A stretch of 64,000 nucleotides of DNA from Spinacia oleracea (Eukaryota; Streptophyta; Magnoliopsida; Caryophyllales; Amaranthaceae), in assembly GCF_020520425.1 (NCBI RefSeq), contig NC_079491.1:22807449-22871448 (forward strand), read 5' to 3'. Each line of letters begins with the position of its first letter. The stretch's first letter is position 1. The position numbers were made by a program, and so were the translations under genes. Of the stretch, positions 44,039 to 54,484 are shown one piece after another. The notes under the pieces are model-generated. The model searched no databases and was not told the DNA's origin. It saw nothing but the letters and a program-made list of their open reading frames with translations.

Positions 44039-45928
44039 CCTTCACAAAAAAGAAGATTGATAAATAAATAAGTACATTTCTAAAGAATTTCACCTTTCAT
44101 TTTTTTTTGAGTTTTTTTAGGGGGTCGTGTGATTTTACCTTTTTCAGTGCATTATTAGAAACCAATTAAACACAAGTTAATGATGTTTATGGGAAACTCA
44201 CTTTGCGACTTAGACGTTACAGGCGCGAATTCTATTAGATGTGAAATGTTTGAAATTGGCTCAAGTCTATACATACGTAGCTAGGCTAACTAACCTATAA
44301 AGCTAATTTCACTTACTCATTATTTGAGAGGTCGTTCTGTATCATTATCACTTTCTTAATGGTATTTGAAGTCATATGATTTAGGTTTAATTATGAACTC
44401 TTTTGTGGTTTCCATAATTTTTTGTTTTTAGTTCTAAAAAAAAGAAAGCTGGAAAAAGTAAAAAAAAATTGAATAAGCTTAATTATGTGGCAATCTGTCA
44501 TTTTACTACGTACTTACTGCATTGTGTTTGTCATGGAGGATAAAAGTAGGATTTAATCCATTATATTGAACTTCAACTTTGAAGGAGCACACTTTGAATT
44601 TTAATCTTCTATAATTTATGAACTTTAAGTTTTCCTTACTTTTATGGAAGGGGTTATCGTGTGATCTGTAAATATATCTTTATCTTATCTTTATTTATAC
44701 TTCCGTGTAAGCCAACACTGTGAAGTTTGATGTTCAAAATATACTTTTACGACCAATACCATTTTAGTCTTCTTACATACTTCCTCCGTTTTTATTAGTT
44801 GACACGTTAACAATGTTCATATAAGTTCATTTGACTTTCTTTTATGATTTGTACTTAAGAAAAAACATATTTGTGTCATGTGTAGTTTTATTAGATTTGT
44901 AATGAATATTTTTTAAATATTAATTTTTTATATAAAAAAAAAGGTTCATATTCATAATTGAAGATTTTTTTTTTTGGTGTTAGCACCCGTTTCACCCTTA
45001 GGGTTAATCCGGATTCGGGGCGAGTTCTGGGTGGTTAGGTTCCATTCCCCTCCCAATTGTTGTTGCGGGGGATCGAACACGAGTTCTCCCTACCAAGTTC
45101 AGCCCCAATCACCACTGAACCAACAAGCAATTGGTATAATTAATAATTGAAGATATTTAATGTTTGAAATTGTACATTACCAAACGTGAATGGACAATTG
45201 TGTCATCTAAAAAGAACTGATAAAGTATTTTATATACGCTTTTAAATTATGATATAAAAATATAATTAATATTCCCTTGTTATTATATTACGAATTATCA
45301 TTCATGTGAAATCGAGCAAGCAAGTATCTGAAAAAGAGTGAAAGTCTTTTGTGGGGTTTGAGTGTTTGGCATGTAATGGACTAATAAAAAAATGTATGTG
45401 AATGTTATGAACCAGGATACAGATGTTATATGGCTTAGGAACCCCTTCAAAGTTCTAACCACAAACGAGACTCGAGATTTTGACATCCAATTTAGTACTG
45501 ACGGTTTCAATGGCAACCCGTTTTCTACTCGGAATCCAATCAACACCGGTTTTTACTTTGTAAAATCCAACAATAAAACCATCGAGTTGTTCGAAAAATG
45601 GTACGGATTGAAGGATAACTCTACCGGACTAAAGGAGCAAGATGTTTTACAAAGAATGATATGGCAAGGTGTACTTACTAATATGGGTATCAAGTCCCGA
45701 TTCCTTGATACCCGATTTTTTAGTGGGTTTTGTCAAGTAAGTCGAGATATTCCATCTGTTATCACAGTCCATGCCAATTGTTGTCGGTTTATTAGTGCCA
45801 AGGTGGCCGACTTGGGGAGGGTTCTTCATGATTGGGCTTGGTTCAAAGTAGCTCCGGCTAATGTAACTAATTCTCTTCAATGGTCCCCACATATTGAATG
45901 CATTAAGTCGTGGCATAAGAATGGTTAA
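39188..45928 (+). CDS. nucleotide-diphospho-sugar transferase family protein (DUF271, At4g15970-like)
   Basis: Three exons (39188-39388, 39467-39856, 45416-45928), all joined in phase 0 with GT..AG sites, encode 367 residues. A signal-anchor (VSLLLLLIAGVFSMSYL, about 24-41) predicts a type II Golgi membrane protein. The catalytic domain follows with TVIIAVINRAYVEGEVMPNM, and FTDTDVIWLRNPF carries the DxD metal/NDP-sugar motif at residues 198-200. The junction of exons 2 and 3 falls exactly before this motif. Later motifs are NPINTGFYFVKSN, EQDVLQRM and the C-terminal SWHKNG. Relatives are GT77-like putative cell-wall glycosyltransferases; the substrate is unknown. The second intron is 5559 bp and carries at least six transposons. 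Confidence 0.93.
40383..41655. mobile_element. GGTGTACAATAAA-ended MITE-like repeat, split by a Helitron
   Basis: The 40383-40562 and 41516-41655 parts together match the uninterrupted copy at 54027-54345. Shared words include CTTATTTACA.GGGGTGTAC, AAAAGTTATCTATTTTTT, GATGTTTATCTAT or AATGTTTATCTAT, and GCAAGACCTTTTGA. Both ends carry GTGTACAATAAAT..TTGTACACC palindromes as inverted ends. Confidence 0.75.
40563..41515 (-). mobile_element. non-autonomous Helitron, 953 bp
   Basis: On minus it begins A|TCTAATATATATATAAAGGA. It ends with the hairpin CCGTGCATCGCACGG, then GCTAAAAT and CTAG|T. Comparison with the empty paralogue at 54027-54345 shows an exact insertion between A and T without duplication. 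Three internal repeats of about 200-280 bp share TTAATTAATTAAAATATCTA, CGTGGCAC or TGTGGCAC, and TTTTTCATTGGCC-type words (about 40730-40930, 41020-41190, 41290-41490). Confidence 0.85.
42358..43117 (-). mobile_element. non-autonomous Helitron, about 760 bp
   Basis: The 3' end on minus is hairpin CCCGTGCATTAGCACGGG, ACCATA and CTAG|T (42361-42358). The 5' end is A|TCTATCTATATAATTAAAG, starting at 43117 or 43113 because ATCT is duplicated. No coding capacity. Confidence 0.75.
43154..43408. mobile_element. Stowaway MITE, 255 bp
   Basis: The inverted ends are CTACCCCCGTTTCAAAAAGA with TCTTTACAG (left) and CGTAAAGAACTTTCTGAAAC with GGAGGTAG (right). They are flanked by TA (43152-43153, 43409-43410). 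The sub-terminal AAAGATC/TTTGATAT words are also partly complementary. Confidence 0.85.
43850..43890 (+). mobile_element. decayed Helitron 3' end
   Basis: CACTCGTGTATCGCATGAAA followed by TAAAATCTAG|T resembles the hairpin-CTAG terminus on plus, with a mutated stem. A 29-base A-run lies at about 44007-44035, apparently unrelated. Confidence 0.35.
44780..45225. mobile_element. Stowaway MITE interrupted by a SINE
   Basis: The ends CTTCCTCCGTTTTTATTAGT with TGACAC and, on minus, CTTTATCAGTTCTTTTTAGA with TGACAC are inverted repeats flanked by TA (44778-44779, 45226-45227). Removing the SINE and one target duplication leaves about 257 bp, the usual size of this family in the window. Confidence 0.7.
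44966..45142 (-). mobile_element. tRNA-derived SINE
   Basis: On minus a tRNA-like head shows an A-box region (TTGGTTCAGTGGTGATTGGG) and a B-box (GTGTTCGATCCCC). A body and an A-tail (T-run at 44966-44976 on plus) follow. Perfect 12-bp duplications ATAATTGAAGAT (44954-44965, 45143-45154) flank it. Length is 177 bp. Confidence 0.88.
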
Positions 45929-46319
45929 CACTTATTTTCGTGGAACTTTGAGTTTACTATTCACAAAGATAAAAAGTTACGTTGGTCATAAGCTTTTTTT
46001 TAAATCTTTTTGTGTACTTTTTCTTATACAAACGTAAGTTCTTAGTTCATATAAAATGATCAGTGTTAACATAGTTAATATTGTGAGGATGTATATCACA
46101 TATAGTTATACTCCATAGTTATAGTTATTGTCATATATAAAAAAATCAACATTATTAGCAACACCTCTCTTTCTTTCTCCAAGCGTAAATGAGCGAAACC
46201 ACGATGACTGAGAATCCTAATCCCCAAGTTTCAAATCAAATAGCACAATCGAACAAGAAACCTAAACGCAATATAAGTCATTTGATCTTTTCAAAAGAAA
46301 ATCAAGGAGATTAATAATG

Positions 46320-46406
46320 AACGCGTTAATTAATCTGAATCGCATTTATTAGACTTCATATAAATACATTAAATACATAATTGGAACAAGGACATATTTC
46401 CTTATG
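46320..46406. mobile_element. relic of a copia LTR terminus
   Basis: AATCGCATTTATTAGACTTC and GGAACAAGGACATATTTCCTT are diverged matches to the LTR edge at 20785-20848 (AACCGCATTTATTAGACTTA; GGACCAAGGGCATTATTTCCTT). About 80 bp remain. Its orientation is the same as in the copia element. Confidence 0.65.
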
Positions 46407-46409
46407 CGT

Positions 46410-48020
46410 AACATTGCAGGCCTGAGCCCAACGCTCCAACTCCAACTGTTGTTCTTGACTCCGTCGATCCACTTCCTGATTTGTGTGATACACTTCCGAC
46501 TTTAAATGATAGATTTTCAAGGATATTATGATTTTAACTATTTGATTTGATTTGATTTGATTTTCATGACTTAACTTGATTTTTTACAAATCATTTCAAA
46601 GTTAAATGTTTTGGTTGAAATTAGTAGAACACCTTTGGGACAAAATGACCTATTGGGCTTTAATCAATCATGTCATGACTGACAATCATCAATCCACTCA
46701 TCAAATTGGGCTCATTAGTAATCATATCTTGAAATGTATATTGAGGAATCCACTCGTTAGGTGTCTACAATAACCAAAAAATAACTTATAACATAAAACA
46801 AATTGTCTTAATAAGTAACTAGATTAATATGAGACCGAAAACATTATAATTGCACAGGAGACAGGACCCTTGCATCCTGTTCAATAGCACAGGGTCTCAA
46901 AAATTAGAGGACTCAATATTTTCGCAGCACGATTTAATGATAAAAGTAAAAAACTAAATGTGCGCTTCTTCATCTCCAAAGCAGTGAACTTCAACGCTAA
47001 AAATATCTCCTAATTTTTCTCCTAATTACTTCCTTGTCTTTAGCATTGTTTCCATTCGAACAATCTTCGAACTTTCCGTATCCAATTCACTTTACTTTTA
47101 CATAAATTTTCCCGTTTTAACCAAACTTCACATTAACACTCTATCAAATCTCAATCATCAATTAAAAACGTTCATGACTTTGAATTAATTGTTGTCAATA
47201 AAAGAAAGTGTAATCAGAGTTACCAGTCTCAAGTTTTGTTCAAGTTGTCAATTAGGGATAAAATATAAAATCATCAAGGATCCTTACCGACAACCCGTCC
47301 AATTTTGTGACAAGAAGTTTTCCCAAAACTTAATTTGTTGAATAATGTAGTCAGTACAAAATCATCAAGGTTCAAGTATGATTGAGAATAAATCTAAGAA
47401 AAGATCCATGGGCCGGGGTCATTTGAGTATGGAAGTCTTCTCATTGGTTACTCGGTAGAAAATATACCAGAAAAGATGGACTACTATTATTATACGAAGA
47501 AAAACTAATAATTTTATAGATAGTCTATAAATTTGTGGCCCTAAATTTTAGGTAGCACATGGCCTGTAAAATGTTTAAAACGAGCCTGGTCTACTTTGCA
47601 TTTTCTCAATAGTAGCCAATTATTTTTTCTTATTATCGTTGGTAGCCTCTTGTAAGTGTTTATTATCAATAATGATATTCAAACTAACCATGGTTAACTA
47701 AAAGAGTAAAACATGGTCATAAATTGTTATAGCTCACAAAGGAATATGGACATCTACATTATATTATGAGAAAAAAAATTAGTTAAGAGGATCAAAGAAA
47801 CAATATAACTTAAACAAAATATTGTGTTAAAAGTGTTGTTGCATAAAAGTTTATTTAATTATATATAAAAATTATAAAATACTACGTGTACGTTTGAGGT
47901 GTTTGTCGGAAAAAAGGAACTTGTTACTGACTAATCTCTTTTAAAATTCTGTAAAAGACACATAAAAAAAAATGCATAGAAAAAAATCAGAATAGAAAAT
48001 ATGTGGGCAATTATTTGGAG
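46410..48020. other. intergenic, no gene called
   Basis: AT-rich spacer between the glycosyltransferase and the TRM-like gene, both ending towards it. The stretches 46189-46314 and 46418-46531 have protein-like short frames, but no convincing gene can be assembled. Confidence 0.4.
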
Positions 48021-48022
48021 GA

Positions 48023-51000
48023 TTAGGGCATAAATTCATTCAAAAGATCTTCAAAGATTAAGTCTTCAACCTCTAGTCCAACACATTCAGCATCAAATTG
48101 AAGATTCATCCATCCATCATACTTAGCAAGATCTCGTGTTGTAATATTATCTAAAGAGGGATCAAAATCGGGCTTAGAACAACACATATACCAATTGATA
48201 CCACTCCAAACCTCCTCTAATACATAGTGTCCCTTAGGCATCGGATGCTTTCGAGAGCATGAGGACAAAGGTGATGACCAATATGATACTGATCTTTCGT
48301 AGATGGATAATAGTACCTCATTAATCATATCAAATAAAAGTAAGTGGCTACTTTGTTTATCATCTTTAAAGTTTGAACAATCTAGATCGAGCAATGAACA
48401 ACTTTCTAATTCAACAAACACACAAGGGTCCACTGGTTGATCAGAAGAGTACCATGTTCCAAGAAGTTGGGTTCCCAAATAACCCGAAAGTTCTAAGATG
48501 TTTCTAACATACTTAAATTCTTCTATTTCATAATCACTGACTCGTATATGGTGATGATTTGGAGGTATAAAGTGCATAAGCCTCTTTTCTTCATCTTCAA
48601 CAATGTTTTCTCCATTTTCATCAACTTTTATATAAGATCCCCAAGGTGAATCCATAAAAAAGTCCTCTTGTTGCGCTAATTCAGAATCTGCTTAAGTCAT
48701 ATTAAGAGATCGAATTTGTCGTAATACATAAAATATGAGTAGACCGTGTAATACTAGATATGTTAAACGAAAGCTATTTGAAGAAATCAATCATTTCTTA
48801 AGAAACAAAACAATCTAAGGTTCACTTTAGTATATATAATATAATAGTTTAGCCTTACAAGAAACTATAAAAACACAGCAAGAATCTATAATTGAAGAAA
48901 TTAACTTAATTTATATAAACTATTTTGTATCTAGCTTGAAATGCAGTGCACACGATTAAATTTAATTCAATTCGTTTTTATTATGTTGTCTATGTAATAT
49001 AAGAGAGTATACAATTTTTTTGAAACAACAAAAAATGATGAGTTTGGAGTATGGAGAAATTTAAAATGGATGAGAAAAGACATGAAATTATTGTATATGA
49101 CATATAAGAAAGATAAGACAATCATAGGTAAAGAGGTAGAGATGAAAAGGTATAAATGATATTAAAAAAATCAAGTAATGGACACACGAAAACATGATAA
49201 TATGCAAATATTATTCTTGTAAAATATGAATATAGATATCAATAATCATTTGTTTTATGTATTCTTTAATTTTTCATGTTGATTGATAAGAGTGTCAAAT
49301 GGAATATATATATATGTGATATACACATAGTAAAATTTTCATTCTATTGTGAAATTGTAGGTATTTAAATTACTTACTTTATTAAATTAAAAAGTTTAAT
49401 AAGTCATATTTTAAAAACTAAATAGATGAAAATGAAACAAACAAGTTACCTTCCAATAGTATCTCTTTATTTTCGTTGGAGTCCATTTGCTGATGAGATT
49501 CAACGGATGTTATTGAGGGACAAGGAGTGACTATGATTCTACCATTGTCATCACAAATGGCTACTCCATGAGCATTTGTGGTTTCAATATATGTGCCATC
49601 GTGGTCAGCTTTGGTATTTTCTTCATGAATATCAACCAATGAAAAGCCTTCTACATTGCTAATTTCAACATAGTCATCTAAATCATTAAATATAGGTTCT
49701 TTACTTTGATTGAATTGGGTTATAGTTGCAATATTAATACTCAAATCATCATCCCCTTTTCTTTCGCTAAAACTCATCGTTCTCCTACTTGGTAATGTAA
49801 ATGACATGTTTCCATCTTCATAATCATCTGACGTATCATGAAAATCTGGAGATGAAAACATCCTTCCAAAAACCCTTTTGGATGAATTTTCATTCACGAC
49901 TCTCAACCTTGATATTTCAGGAGTATTAATTTTCTCCTCTTTACCAATACCCACACTAGTTGCCTCAAATAATTGACAATACTTATCTAGAGACTCGTCA
50001 AGGGAAGATGATCTTTTTTTATGAGATTTTCGCTCCTTATTTGAAGAATCACTGTCGCATATACTAACACAAGGACTTTCTTTCATACTTTGTTCGTAAA
50101 CTTTATGTCCATAAGGAACTTTATGAAGGATCGCATCCATTGCAATTCGTCTTCTCTCTTTTCTGTTCTCCTTAATCAAATGTTTAATTTTTTGCCTAAG
50201 ATCTTTAAATCTTCTTCCTACAATCTGACCACTATTTGTGTTTGTGTTGTTTAGGTTTTGTTGCGGTTTATTTTCCACCATGTCTGACTTATCTCTTCTC
50301 TTATATGAACCAGAGAAAGAAAAGTCTTTTATACCTGAGGACTCATTAATAGGGAAGGTCCCCAATTTTTCTAAGAATTTCCTTTTGATGGATCTTGTTG
50401 CTTGCAATTGCTTTGTTAATAAACCATTTCTTAGAGAAGACCCTGGATCATCTAAAACATTCAAGGAAAACTCTTTATTCATTCCTAATACACATAGAGC
50501 ATCGAGGAACTCCTTTGAATGATGAAATGATGCACTTGTATCAATTTTCCCCTTAAATGGCAACTCATAATACACAAGAGGTTTATCTACTTGTTTTTCA
50601 GGTTGTGTATTCCCTCCTAACCGACATTCTATTTTCATGGAGCTACAAAGATCACATTTTCCATTACTTTCAGTTATATTTTGGCTTGGAATTATATCTT
50701 GTTTAGTTTCAAGGCCGATTTCTTCACCTATAATATCCATGTGTTGGTTAGCAAGGGTAGTTCCCTCTAATTCCGAGCCAGTTGGGCAAGTTGAACTTCT
50801 TCTGTGACGACCTTTTCTTTTTGTGACTTCTTTGATGATCATTTTGCTAATCCTTAATGCTCGAGAGCTTTTAGGTTGCTTAAATGGCGTTGAAGGGGAA
50901 CTCTCAGATCGTGGACTTGAGTGGAATGATGAGTTTTTGCCAAAAAGACTCCAACTTGTATTATGTGCTTCAAACTGAAACATTTTTAAATTAAACCAAT

Positions 51001-51797
51001 TACTCTATTTTTTACACATATGCATTTCGTAATTTTTATTATTGTTTATGACCATCTTATATATAAAATATAAACTTCATTCACTGTAAGAGAATCAAAA
51101 CATTTTAGTAAAGTAAGTGGTGATATAATTTATCTTAACACTTTGCTTCTACTTACTTGGGAATTCTCAATTACCTCTTTACTGTAACATTGGTCATTCT
51201 CATTAGCTATAGCTTTTGGGTCACTTCCTGCATCTCAAATCATCAATTTATAGATTAAATATATAATGATCTAAGAAACAAAACTCATACAAATATTAAA
51301 CTTTCCAATATATATGGTAATAGACAAATTTCTTTAATACGATTAAAATTAAATAGCTTTTCTAGAAATTCTTTATCTCTATACAGAGTATATTGTTATG
51401 ATCTATTCTAATATTATTTATAAGGCTCAACCTTAAAAGTAATTCTATATTTCACAATTTTGTTAATATGTAAGATATAGATATTCTAATAAAAACGTAA
51501 ATTTAGAATATAATAGTTTATTTTTTTCAAAAAAGAGTGATGATCTTGTTATTTTGTTCAATTATGAATTAAATAAAACCAATCATTCAAACGGAAAAAA
51601 AACATATCAATTAGGAAAGATTTACCTGAAGCATGTCTTTCTTCGTAATGTTTTTTATTGGACAAGACTTTCTTGACATAGTGCCAACGATGGTAGTCAA
51701 GGACATGAAACATATGCGCCAGTTTGAAGTTTGTACTTGTTTTGTCATCAGTAGCGTGAATGTTATTTATTTGTCTTGCTTGTGTAAGTTTCCCCAT
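48023..51797 (-). CDS. TRM-like protein with DUF4378 domain
   Basis: Four exons (51797-51626, 51227-51157, 50974-49450, 48687-48023) join with consistent phases into 810 residues. The N-terminus carries AHMFHVLDYHRWHYVKKVLS, the short DUF3741-like motif at the start of such proteins. The long middle is Ser/Lys-rich and disordered, with basic patches (SKMIIKEVTKRKGRHRRSS; KHLIKENRKERRRIAMDAIL). The C-terminal DUF4378 domain spans about 625-805 (VSDYEIEEFKYVRNILELSG, KLLFDxINE-like LLLFDMINEVL, ending EIEDLIFEDLLNE-like). TRM family members recruit TON1/PP2A to cortical microtubules; that role here is inferred. The Met at 51797 is the only upstream start seen. Confidence 0.87.
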
Positions 51798-51799
51798 GA

Positions 51800-52890
51800 T
51801 ATTAGAAATGCTTTACCTTTTCTTTGCGACCTATATTTGCAATCAAATTTCACGATAAAAAACAACGTTATTTAACTGATCTACTTGATGTTATTAAATT
51901 TTTATACCTTAATTTTTAGTGTTTCGCATGGTTAGATATTTTCGAAATAGATATGTGAAGAAATGAACTTTATGAGAATACTGAAGACGAATCAACAAAT
52001 AAGACATGATAATATGAATAGACAATCGAAAATATAGTAAAGTATCATAAATTGTAAAGAACAAGGTAATGTAGATGATTGATCTATTATCCAAATTTTC
52101 GTAAAAATATTATCATCTTGAAATGACGCCTTATGTGGATATGTCTAGAATTCTTATATGAAAAATTTAATGGATAAACTCATAAAATAAATAGATTAAT
52201 AGTATTTTAATCGATTCATGTAAGCGATAAATAATCATGAATTTACTATCATAATTAGAATAACACATTCCTCTAAAAATATTTAAAACATGTAATTCTA
52301 AATTTCAGAACGATAACTTAAATTATTATTCTCAGATTTACTCACATAGATCAAAATATGAAATGAAGAATATGCATAGAAACATAAATTACAATATCTT
52401 ACCTATGTGAAGATTGAACGCTTATTCAAAAATTAATATTAGTATTACCATATAAATCTGCAATGGTAAAATTAAGAAATTTTGTGGATGATAAAAAAAT
52501 CATAAGAAATCTTAGTTATATTCTGGTTATGACACTTTTCAAATCTAATAAAGAACATGCAAAAAATTAGTTTTAAGTTTTAGTTTCCTTCCGTTTTCTA
52601 TTTTTCTCCTCTTCTTAGCTTTTTTTAACTTCTCATCTTTTTAATGTGTAAATTGTTTAATTTTTTAATTTTTTTGGTAAGTAGTAGAAATTTATTTATT
52701 ACCAAAAGGAAAAAAGTGTCCAAAATATATACAAACTACAACAAAAGACGATTAGGTCAGGCAACCATACACAAAAGCACAGAAAGAAGCCAAGAAGCAC
52801 CAACGATAAAAAGCCATCAAGGAAGAACAACAAATAGTTTCTTCGTACTATAACACCTAATGTAAATCATAACTAGAATTTGTCTCACAA
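51800..52890. other. promoter-side spacer of the TRM-like gene, no gene seen
   Basis: AT-rich sequence without recognisable repeats or coding potential. Small open frames at 51909-52094 and 52644-52853 are not supported. Confidence 0.5.
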
Positions 52891-53290
52891 TATCTACGTC
52901 CAACCTCTAATTAGTCTACTGAAAGTTCAGCATGATCCTCCATCCTCCTTTGCACACCAAGCCACTTACGTAATACTACTCCATACCCTACTAGAAAATT
53001 CACACACGAAGAACAAATGAGAAATAATCTAATTGTCCTTATTACACAAACAACATAGTTGGTTACAATGCAATCCAATTTTAAGTAAATTGGCACATGT
53101 ACTCAATCTACTTAAACTGTCTAGCCAAGAAATAAATATGCACTTGGGAGGAGCAAGGTTAATTTTCATATAACATCTACCTCCATTGGACGCTAGTACC
53201 ACCACTTCTCAACTCTTTATTATACTCACTATAGAAAATTGTTGTTGACGAAGCATACTAATCCCACAAGCAACATAATATATCATGTTT
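52890..53290 (-). pseudogene. LINE relic: zinc-binding domain of reverse transcriptase (zf-RVT)
   Basis: Allowing frameshifts and a stop, the minus strand reads FISWLDSLSRLSTCANLLKI, then GLHCNQLCCLCNKDN and IISHLFFVCEFSSRVW. This is the zf-RVT pattern W..L..RL.T..NL.K.G..C..C.LC...E...HLF..C..S..VW of plant L1-like LINEs. It is heavily decayed. Confidence 0.72.
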
Positions 53291-53422
53291 GAAATGAAAA
53301 TTTATAATATGGTACCATATAAACTAACAAATGGTTTAATATTATATTGAGAATTTTCACATCTTTAAGCATTTTTACCCGAAAAAGCTCTGAATTAAGT
53401 TATTTGGACCACAAAAATACTA

Positions 53423-53680
53423 CTCCCTCAGTCCCTTAATACTCGACCTGTTTTGACCGGACACGCTTGTCAATGCACAACTTTGACCACCAACTTCTTT
53501 AACTACATATTATAAAAACTTATAAAAATATTAATATTTTAAAAATATATATTAAGATTAAGCCAACAATATATTATATACTAACATTTATTTTCATATA
53601 CTAGATATAAAATAGGCTCAGAGTGAATTAGGTGAATAGTGCAAAAAGTCAAACCGGATTGAGTATTAAAGGACGGAGAG
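53423..53680. mobile_element. Stowaway MITE, 258 bp, same family as 13170-13430
   Basis: The ends CTCCCTCAGTCCCTTAATAC and GAGTATTAAAGGACGGAGAG are flanked by TA. The interior shares TTGACCGGACACGCTTGTCA-like, ATTATAAAAACTTATAAAAA and TATACTAACATTTATTTTCA words with the copy at 13170-13430, in the opposite orientation. Confidence 0.88.
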
Positions 53681-53799
53681 TAGAACAATACTCTTGGATT
53701 TTGGTTGTGAAATCTCCCAATCAGTGCTTTTCTTCCCTTATTTGTACATCACGCAAATTAATTGTCACTTCCTCTTTTTTCCCATCTTTTTGTCAAGTA

Positions 53800-53905
53800 A
53801 ATTAGCTAATTTGTTATTTTAACTCCAATGATTAATCTTAGTAGCTTGAAACTTTTGCAAATTGCAAGCAAATCCTAGCTACAATCATTGAAGATGCTCT
53901 AAATG
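53800..53905. mobile_element. end fragment of the GAGCATCTTCAATG repeat
   Basis: Shares AAATTAGCTAATTTG, CTCCAATG and GCAAGCAAATCCTAGCTACA words with 6625-6750 and ends ATTGAAGATGCTCTAAA, the inverse of the end at 6430. The other end is not recognised. Confidence 0.4.
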
Positions 53906-54026
53906 GCTCTTTGTACACAAAAAAAAAAAAAATGATAGCCTCACTCGTTGTTATAGAGTACCAAGCACTCTAAAAACTACACAAAAAATAGTAAATTTGT
54001 AATCTCTTGTTTGAAATACCCAAAGA

Positions 54027-54345
54027 GCGACCACAAATTCTTATTTACAAGGGGTGTACAATAAATTTTGTACACCGGAGTAAAAGTTAATTCAAAATGC
54101 TTAAAAGTTAAACTTATATTGTAAAAGTTATCTATTTTTTAGTGATTAATTTTTTCATTTTAGTAAAACTTATTTCTTCAAGATCACTACTAATGTATAA
54201 AATTCATTATTTAACCCTTTAAAATGTTTATCTATCAACTTTTTTTATACTAATATAAAAGTTAATCAAAAACAAGTTAAAGTTATAAAAAAAATAGGTA
54301 AAAGTTATCTTGGTGTACAACAAATTTATGTGCGCGCAAGACCTT
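54027..54345. mobile_element. GGTGTACAATAAA-ended MITE-like repeat, uninterrupted copy
   Basis: About 320 bp with inverted GTGTACAATAAATTTTGTAC / GGTGTACAACAAATTT ends. It is the empty-site paralogue of the repeat that carries the Helitron at 40563-41515. Confidence 0.7.
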
Positions 54346-54484
54346 TTGAAGATCGACCTAATAATCTATTCGTTACAACTGATATACAAGTGAGAAACAA
54401 AACCGGCATTTGTTGTCATGTTTACCAATGTTGTTACCACTCTGTTTGCAAGTAAATCATCCATCCAAGTATGAAATCTCTATA

